NCBI RefSeq assembly: GCF_937859915.1
Contig: NZ_CALMAW010000024.1
Coordinates: forward strand, 19,418 to 83,417
Direction of reading: 5' to 3'
Length of the DNA stretch: 64,000 nucleotides
Source: an uncultured Sphingomonas sp.
Lineage (GTDB): Bacteria; Pseudomonadota; Alphaproteobacteria; Sphingomonadales; Sphingomonadaceae
Notes under the pieces: generated by a model
Database searches by the model: none
The model's input: only the letters and a program-made list of their open reading frames with translations
What the model was told of the DNA's origin: nothing
Translations under genes and position numbers: made by a program
Shown: one piece after another, positions 59,912 through 64,000 of the stretch
Layout of the letters: each line of letters starts with the position of its first letter
Position numbering within the stretch: position 1 is the stretch's first letter

Positions 59912-60748
59912 TTACCTCTTCTTCTTGGCGTGACGCGACCGGATGATCATCTTGTCGGTCGACTTATTGTGACGGGTCTTGGCACCCTTGGTCGGCTTGC
60001 CCCAGGGGGTAACCGGATGACGGCCGCCCGAGGTCCGGCCTTCACCACCGCCGTGCGGATGGTCGACCGGGTTCTTGGCGACGCCGCGGGTGAGCGGGCG
60101 ATGCCCGAGCCAGCGGTTGCGGCCGGCCTTGGCAAGGTTGGTGTTAGCGTTGTCGGGGTTCGACACCGCGCCGACCGTGCACATGCAATCCGCACGGATG
60201 AAACGCTGCTCGCCCGAGTTGAGGCGGACAATCACCATGCCGCGATCGCGGCCCACGACCTGCACATAAGTGCCGGCGGCGCGGGCGATCTGGCCACCCT
60301 TGCCGGGCTTCATCTCGACATTGTGGACGATCGTGCCGACCGGGGTCTGGCCGATTTCCATCGCGTTGCCCGGCTTGACGTCGGTCTTCTTGCCCGAGAC
60401 GATGCTGTCGCCGGGGGCAAGACGCTGCGGCGCCAGGATGTAGGCGAGCTCGCCGTCGGGATACTTCACCAGTGCGATGAAGGCCGAACGGTTGGGATCA
60501 TACTCGAGACGCTCGACGGTCGCCGGCTGGTCCCACTTGCGACGCTTGAAGTCGACATAGCGGTACTTCTGCTTGTGGCCGCCCGCGATGCCGCGCGCGG
60601 TCGCGTGGCCCATGTTGTTGCGGCCACCGGACTTGCGCAGGCCTTCGACCAGCGCCTTGACCGGCTTGCCCTTCCACAGCGACGAGCGATCGACCAGGAT
60701 GAGGCCGCGGCGCGCCGGGGAAGTCGGGTTATAATGTTTGAGAGCCAT
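59912..60748 (-). CDS. rplB: 50S ribosomal protein L2
   Basis: L2 is a primary 23S binder important for peptidyl transfer. The product has 278 residues. [40 protein letters not shown], the catalytic-region His loop [20 protein letters not shown], and [16 protein letters not shown] are present. Confidence 0.98.
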   Translation of the reverse strand: MALKHYNPTSPARRGLILVDRSSLWKGKPVKALVEGLRKSGGRNNMGHATARGIAGGHKQKYRYVDFKRRKWDQPATVERLEYDPNRSAFIALVKYPDGELAYILAPQRLAPGDSIVSGKKTDVKPGNAMEIGQTPVGTIVHNVEMKPGKGGQIARAAGTYVQVVGRDRGMVIVRLNSGEQRFIRADCMCTVGAVSNPDNANTNLAKAGRNRWLGHRPLTRGVAKNPVDHPHGGGEGRTSGGRHPVTPWGKPTKGAKTRHNKSTDKMIIRSRHAKKKR

Positions 60749-60752
60749 CGCC

Positions 60753-61070
60753 TCAGATCCCCGTCGTGACGTCGATGGACTGGCCGTCGGCCAGCGTCAC
60801 GATCGCCTTCTTCATGTCGGAGCGCGTATAGGGCGCGCCCTTCCACTTCTTGACCTTGCCCTTGACGACCATGGTGTTGACGCCCGTCACGGTGACACCG
60901 AACAGCGCCTCGACGGCCGCCTTGATCTCCGGCTTGGTCGCGTCGCCCGCCACCTTGAAGACGACCGCATTATGCTCGGAGAGCAGGGTCGACTTCTCGG
61001 TGATGTGCGGGCCGACGATCACGTCATAGTGACGGATGTCGATCGCCGCATTGTCCTGCTTCTTAGCCAT
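60753..61070 (-). CDS. rplW: 50S ribosomal protein L23
   Basis: L23 is the main docking site for trigger factor and SRP at the exit tunnel. The product has 105 residues. [40 protein letters not shown] and [15 protein letters not shown] are typical. It overlaps rplD by 8 bp. Confidence 0.98.
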   Translation of the reverse strand: MAKKQDNAAIDIRHYDVIVGPHITEKSTLLSEHNAVVFKVAGDATKPEIKAAVEALFGVTVTGVNTMVVKGKVKKWKGAPYTRSDMKKAIVTLADGQSIDVTTGI

Positions 61071-61689
61071 GGAAGCGCGCCTCCAGCTTTTCGACCGCGG
61101 CGCGCGTCAGCACGAGCGTGTCATGGTTCAGGATGTCGTACACATTGGCGCCGACAGCGGGCATCAGGTTGATGCCGCGAATGTTCGACGATGCGTGTGC
61201 GAACGAGACGTTGAGCGCCTCGCCGTCGATGACCAGCGCCTTCTTGCCGAAGCCGAGCGCCTCGAGCTGGCCGACGAGCGCCTTGGTCTTGCCCTCGGCG
61301 ACGTCGAGCGCCTCGATCACGATCAGCGAACCGTCCTTGGCCTTGGCCGAAAGCGCCATCTTCAGACCCAGGACGCGAACCTTCTTGTTCAGGCCGGGAT
61401 TGAAGTCGCGCAGACGGGCACCGTGTGCCTTGCCGCCGCCGATGAAGATCGGTGCTGCACGATCGCCGTGACGCGCCGTACCGCCGCCCTTCTGGTTGCC
61501 CAGACGCTTGCCGGTACGCGCCACGTCCGACCGCTCGCGCGTGGCGCGGGCGGTGCCGCGACGCTTCTCGAGCTGCCAGGTGACGACGCGGTGAAGGATG
61601 TCGGCGCGCGGCTCAATGCCGAACACCGCATCGTTGAGCTCAATATCGCCAGCCGAGCTGGCATCGAGCTTCTTGACCTCGATCTTCAT
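61063..61689 (-). CDS. rplD: 50S ribosomal protein L4
   Basis: L4 lines the exit tunnel and, in E. coli, represses the S10 operon by attenuation and translational control. The product has 208 residues. [24 protein letters not shown] basic loop ([20 protein letters not shown]) and [15 protein letters not shown] form the tunnel extension; [13 protein letters not shown] and [19 protein letters not shown] follow. L4 is a candidate regulator of the leader-like gap before rplC, by analogy only. Confidence 0.97.
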   Translation of the reverse strand: MKIEVKKLDASSAGDIELNDAVFGIEPRADILHRVVTWQLEKRRGTARATRERSDVARTGKRLGNQKGGGTARHGDRAAPIFIGGGKAHGARLRDFNPGLNKKVRVLGLKMALSAKAKDGSLIVIEALDVAEGKTKALVGQLEALGFGKKALVIDGEALNVSFAHASSNIRGINLMPAVGANVYDILNHDTLVLTRAAVEKLEARFHG

Positions 61690-61691
61690 GC

Positions 61692-62570
61692 TCAGCCCTC
61701 CTTGCCGGTGTCGTCGGTGCCGATCTGATCGGCAGCGTCGGGCGCAACCGCATCAGGATCGGCCAAGCCGGCGCCGTGCGCGTCGGCAGCGGCGACGCCG
61801 GCTGCGACTTCGTCCGCACCGGGCAGCGCCGGGATCTCGTGGACCGCCGCGTCATCGACGAGGCCTGCGGGCGAATGCTCCACGACGGGCGCCTTGCGAT
61901 CGAGAAGTGCTGCCGGGAACGGCACGCCCTCGGGCAGCGCTTCCTTGACGGCGTCCTTGACGAACAGCCAGCCACCCTTCGAGCCGGGCACCGAACCCTT
62001 GACGAAGAGCAGGCCGCGCGCCGCGTCCGTACGGACGATCTCGAGGTTCTGCTGGGTGCGGTAACGGTCGCCCATGTGGCCGGCCATCTTCTTGTTCTTG
62101 AAGACCTTGCCCGGATCCTGGCGCTGGCCGGTTGAACCGTGCGAACGGTGCGAGACCGAGACGCCGTGGGTCGCGCGCAGACCACCGAAGTTCCAGCGCT
62201 TCATGGCGCCGGCGAAGCCCTTGCCCTGGGTGCGGCCCTGGATGTCGACGAGCTGACCCGCAACATAATGATCGGCCGAAAGCTCGGCGCCGACGTCGAG
62301 GAGATTGTCCTCGGTCACGCGGAACTCGTGGACGACCGCCTTGGGCTCAACCTCGGCCTTGCCGAAGTGGCCCCGCTCGGGCTTGCTCAGATTCTTCGCC
62401 TTGGCGCTGCCCGCGCCAAGCTGGACGGCGGTGTAGCCGTCACGATCCGTCTCACGACGGGAAATAACCTGGAGACCATCAAGCTGCAGCACGGTGACGG
62501 GCACATGGCGCCCATCCTCCTGAAACAGCCGGGTCATCCCCATTTTCCTTGCGATCACGCCAGTGCGCAT
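61692..62570 (-). CDS. rplC: 50S ribosomal protein L3 with long acidic C-terminal tail
   Basis: L3 starts 50S assembly and reaches the peptidyl-transferase centre. From ATG 62570, with GAGGAG about 6 bp upstream, it has 292 residues, against 209 in E. coli. [55 protein letters not shown] (tip loop) and [20 protein letters not shown] are conserved. The last about 80 residues are Ala/Asp-rich and probably disordered. The open frame further upstream (to 62726) runs through the hairpin-rich leader and lacks similarity. Confidence 0.96.
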   Translation of the reverse strand: MRTGVIARKMGMTRLFQEDGRHVPVTVLQLDGLQVISRRETDRDGYTAVQLGAGSAKAKNLSKPERGHFGKAEVEPKAVVHEFRVTEDNLLDVGAELSADHYVAGQLVDIQGRTQGKGFAGAMKRWNFGGLRATHGVSVSHRSHGSTGQRQDPGKVFKNKKMAGHMGDRYRTQQNLEIVRTDAARGLLFVKGSVPGSKGGWLFVKDAVKEALPEGVPFPAALLDRKAPVVEHSPAGLVDDAAVHEIPALPGADEVAAGVAAADAHGAGLADPDAVAPDAADQIGTDDTGKEG

Positions 62571-62621
62571 GACCAACTCCTCAAACAGAGGCTCCCCAGG
62601 ATGCCGAGGAGCGTGCCAACG

Positions 62622-62648
62622 AAAAAGGCCTTCCGTCTCCGGAAGACC
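62622..62648 (-). terminator. rplC: Terminator or attenuator hairpin in the rplC leader
   Basis: In the rplC direction the sequence is GGTCTTCCG, loop GAGA, CGGAAGGCC, then TTTTT: a 9-bp stem with one G-U pair and a U-run, the plan of an intrinsic terminator. It ends about 52 bp before the rplC start, inside the S10 block, so full termination here would silence the operon. Attenuation is the likely use. Confidence 0.7.
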
Positions 62649-62891
62649 CCCAGCCCATGTAGATCGCCCCCGCCCGGGCTCGGTTTTTCGCATCGCTGCG
62701 AAAGGCGGGGACCAGGACAACGGCACCCCGGAGAACCGGGGGGATACGCCGTTCGGTATCCCTTAGCTTTCTCGTCTGCCTCTACCGATTGGATCGGGAA
62801 GCAAACACCGCGGCGGACGATTCGGCCGCTGCGGAGACGGGCCTATACGGGTGATCGCTTGCTCGCGCAACACCTGTATCCTGCCTTCTTC

Positions 62892-62972
62892 CGTCATCCC
62901 GGCGAAAGCCGGGATCCAGAGCTGCAGGCGCCGCGCCCATGTCCCTGGATCCCGGCGTTCGCCGGGATGACG
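62892..62972. repeat. 27-bp inverted repeat of the CGTCATCCCGGC type
   Basis: Arms 62892-62918 and 62946-62972 pair with a single mismatch (CGTCATCCCGGCGAAAGCCG and onward). The CGTCATCCCGGCGAA/GCCGGGATCC element is a very common intergenic dyad in sphingomonads and other proteobacteria. Here it sits inside the S10 operon, 20 bp after the rpsJ stop. Confidence 0.9.
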
Positions 62973-62999
62973 ACATGAGAGACGAGGCGCCAGGCTAGA

Positions 63000-63311
63000 T
63001 CAAGCCAGCTTGATCTCGACCGCGACGCCGGCCGCAAGGTCGAGCTTCATCAGCGCATCGACGGTCTGCGGGGTCGGCTGGACGATGTCCAGGAGGCGCT
63101 TGTAGGTGCGCACCTCGAATTGCTCGCGCGACTTCTTGTCGATGTGCGGGCCACGGTTGACCGTGAACTTGTCGATGTGCGTAGGCAGCGGAATCGGACC
63201 GCGGATGAGAGCGCCGGTGCGGCGGGCGGTGTCGGCGATCTCGCCGGTCGCCTGATCGAGCACCCGATGGTCGAAACCCTTGAGGCGAATGCGAATATTC
63301 TGCGTGTCCAT
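63000..63311 (-). CDS. rpsJ: 30S ribosomal protein S10
   Basis: S10 lies in the 30S head and also serves as NusE in transcription antitermination. From ATG 63311 it has 103 residues, the E. coli length. [39 protein letters not shown] and [19 protein letters not shown] are diagnostic. A terminator separates it from tuf, so it probably has its own promoter in 63312-63385. Confidence 0.98.
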   Translation of the reverse strand: MDTQNIRIRLKGFDHRVLDQATGEIADTARRTGALIRGPIPLPTHIDKFTVNRGPHIDKKSREQFEVRTYKRLLDIVQPTPQTVDALMKLDLAAGVAVEIKLA

Positions 63312-63347
63312 GTCCACCACCGATATGAAAGAGCCAACCCCTACCCT

Positions 63348-63362
63348 CCAAAACGATTTTGG
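63348..63362. other. 15-bp palindrome CCAAAACGATTTTGG before rpsJ
   Basis: The arms CCAAAA and TTTTGG flank CGA, 37-51 bp upstream of the rpsJ start and 27 bp after the tuf terminator stem. It is the only AT-rich palindrome in this GC-rich region and could be part of the rpsJ promoter or a binding site. Confidence 0.4.
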
Positions 63363-63385
63363 CGGGCGTTACACGGGGCAAAAGG

Positions 63386-63420
63386 AAAACCGCCCGGCCT
63401 CCGATGAGGAAGCCGGGCGG
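63386..63420 (-). terminator. tuf: Rho-independent terminator after tuf
   Basis: On the minus strand the stem CCGCCCGG / CCGGGCGG (8 bp), extended by CCTC/GAGG with a small bulge and a 4-nt loop, is followed by TTTTCCTTTT. It lies about 15 bp after the tuf stop. Confidence 0.88.
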
Positions 63421-63435
63421 CTTGGAAGCGTCAGC

Positions 63436-64000
63436 TTACTTCGAAATCGCCGCGACGACGCCCGAACCAACCGTACGACCGCCTTCGCGGATCGAGAAGC
63501 GCTGGCCCGGATCCATCGCGATCGGCGCGATCAGCTTGATGCCGAGCGACACATTGTCACCAGGCATGACCATCTCGGTGCCCTCGGGCAGCTCGACGGT
63601 GCCGGTCACGTCCGTCGTACGGAAGTAGAACTGCGGACGGTAGTTCGCGAAGAACGGCGTGTGACGGCCACCCTCGTCCTTGCTGAGGACATAGACCTCG
63701 GCCGAGAACTCGGTGTGCGGCTTGATCGAGCCGGGCTTGCAGAGCACCTGGCCACGCTCGACGTCCTCACGGCCGACGCCGCGGAGCAGCGCGCCGATGT
63801 TGTCGCCGGCCTGGCCCTGGTCGAGCAGCTTGCGGAACATCTCGACGCCGGTGACGACGGTCTTGCGGGTGTCGTGGATGCCGACGATCTCGACTTCCTC
63901 GCCAACCTTGACGATGCCGGTCTCGACGCGGCCGGTGACGACGGTGCCGCGACCCGAGATCGAGAACACGTCCTCGATCGGCATCAGGAAGGTCTTGTCG
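63436..64000 (-). CDS. tuf: Elongation factor Tu (5' part outside window)
   Basis: EF-Tu carries aminoacyl-tRNA to the ribosome. The C-terminal 187 residues are visible: the end of domain 1 reaching domain 2 ([20 protein letters not shown]), [39 protein letters not shown], and domain 3 with [20 protein letters not shown] and the end SGVVAAISK. The G domain lies beyond the edge. It precedes rpsJ as in many proteobacteria (rpsL-rpsG-fusA-tuf-rpsJ). Confidence 0.98.
   Translation of the reverse strand, partial: DKTFLMPIEDVFSISGRGTVVTGRVETGIVKVGEEVEIVGIHDTRKTVVTGVEMFRKLLDQGQAGDNIGALLRGVGREDVERGQVLCKPGSIKPHTEFSAEVYVLSKDEGGRHTPFFANYRPQFYFRTTDVTGTVELPEGTEMVMPGDNVSLGIKLIAPIAMDPGQRFSIREGGRTVGSGVVAAISK

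Larger units (their letters stand above)
62571..62999 (-). other. Hairpin-rich gap between rpsJ and rplC (leader-like)
   Basis: No gene is seen in these 429 bases. In the transcription direction come a 27-bp inverted repeat (62972-62892), then hairpin 1 GGGATAC/GTATCCC (62762-62741), hairpin 2 CCCCGG-TTCT-CCGGGG (62741-62726), hairpin 3 TTTCGCA-GCGA-TGCGAAA (62703-62686), and the terminator-like hairpin 4 (62648-62622). The rplC ribosome-binding site follows. The order suggests a structured mRNA leader; an extra promoter could lie around 62770-62890. Confidence 0.6.

Noticed and set aside
62571..62726. Extended start of rplC through the leader
   Set aside because: The residues match no L3 and would translate the hairpins; ATG 62570 has a strong ribosome-binding site.
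62139..62978. Plus-strand frame across rplC and the leader
   Set aside because: Antisense shadow; its C-terminal part is only the translated dyad repeat.

Overview
The window is chromosomal, GC-rich (roughly two thirds G+C by eye) and reads as an alphaproteobacterium of the Sphingomonas group. The grounds are the uninterrupted dcw (division and cell-wall) cluster from mraZ to ftsZ, the gene neighbourhoods, frequent GTG and TTG starts, and short dyad repeats of the kind common in sphingomonads. I see no phage, insertion sequence, CRISPR array, tRNA or rRNA. Most of the window is housekeeping DNA, so the interest lies in small proteins, repeat insertions and structured RNA-like intergenic segments.

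Layout. 1-8422: a SPOR protein (cut by the window edge), argS, an HSL-type esterase, a UVR-motif protein, a dGTPase-like HD hydrolase, a secreted TPR-SPOR protein and a lipoprotein. 8567-27413, all on the minus strand: transcription order mraZ, rsmH, ftsL, ftsI, murE, murF, mraY, murD, ftsW, murG, murC, a 66-residue unknown, murB, ddl, ftsQ, ftsA, ftsZ. These genes are mostly linked by 4-bp ATGA/GTGA overlaps, which suggests translational coupling. Upstream of mraZ are five TGGG repeats at helical spacing (a candidate MraZ operator) and a perfect DnaA box.

27731-46589: mixed metabolic and envelope genes. They include a small membrane protein, cysK, an MliC-like lipoprotein, purL, a tiny secreted CKDAKGKF-repeat protein, a DUF418 membrane protein, bfd-bfr for iron storage, and an orphan Hpt protein. 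Next come the yfgM-bamB-der-tusA group, panB, an ArsC/YffB-like protein, an outer-membrane barrel, a GNAT acetyltransferase, guaA, a soluble chemoreceptor-like protein with signalling domain first and sensor second, and a prolyl oligopeptidase.

46760-64000: the S10-spc-alpha ribosomal block on the minus strand, from tuf (cut by the edge) through rpsJ, rplCDWB, rpsS, rplV, rpsC, rplP, rpmC, rpsQ, rplNXE, rpsNH, rplFR, rpsE, rpmD, rplO, secY and adk, then rpsM, rpsK, rpoA and rplQ. A zinc alcohol dehydrogenase on the opposite strand separates adk from rpsM. A 429-bp gap between rpsJ and rplC holds a long inverted repeat and four consecutive hairpins, the last followed by a U-run just upstream of rplC. 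It looks like a structured leader or attenuator and is, to me, the best candidate for something not described here.

How the genes work together: the dcw block makes and polymerises peptidoglycan precursors and builds the divisome, and the SPOR proteins probably bind septal peptidoglycan. yfgM-bamB-der links secretion, outer-membrane assembly and ribosome maturation. The last third makes the ribosome, RNA polymerase alpha and the SecY channel.
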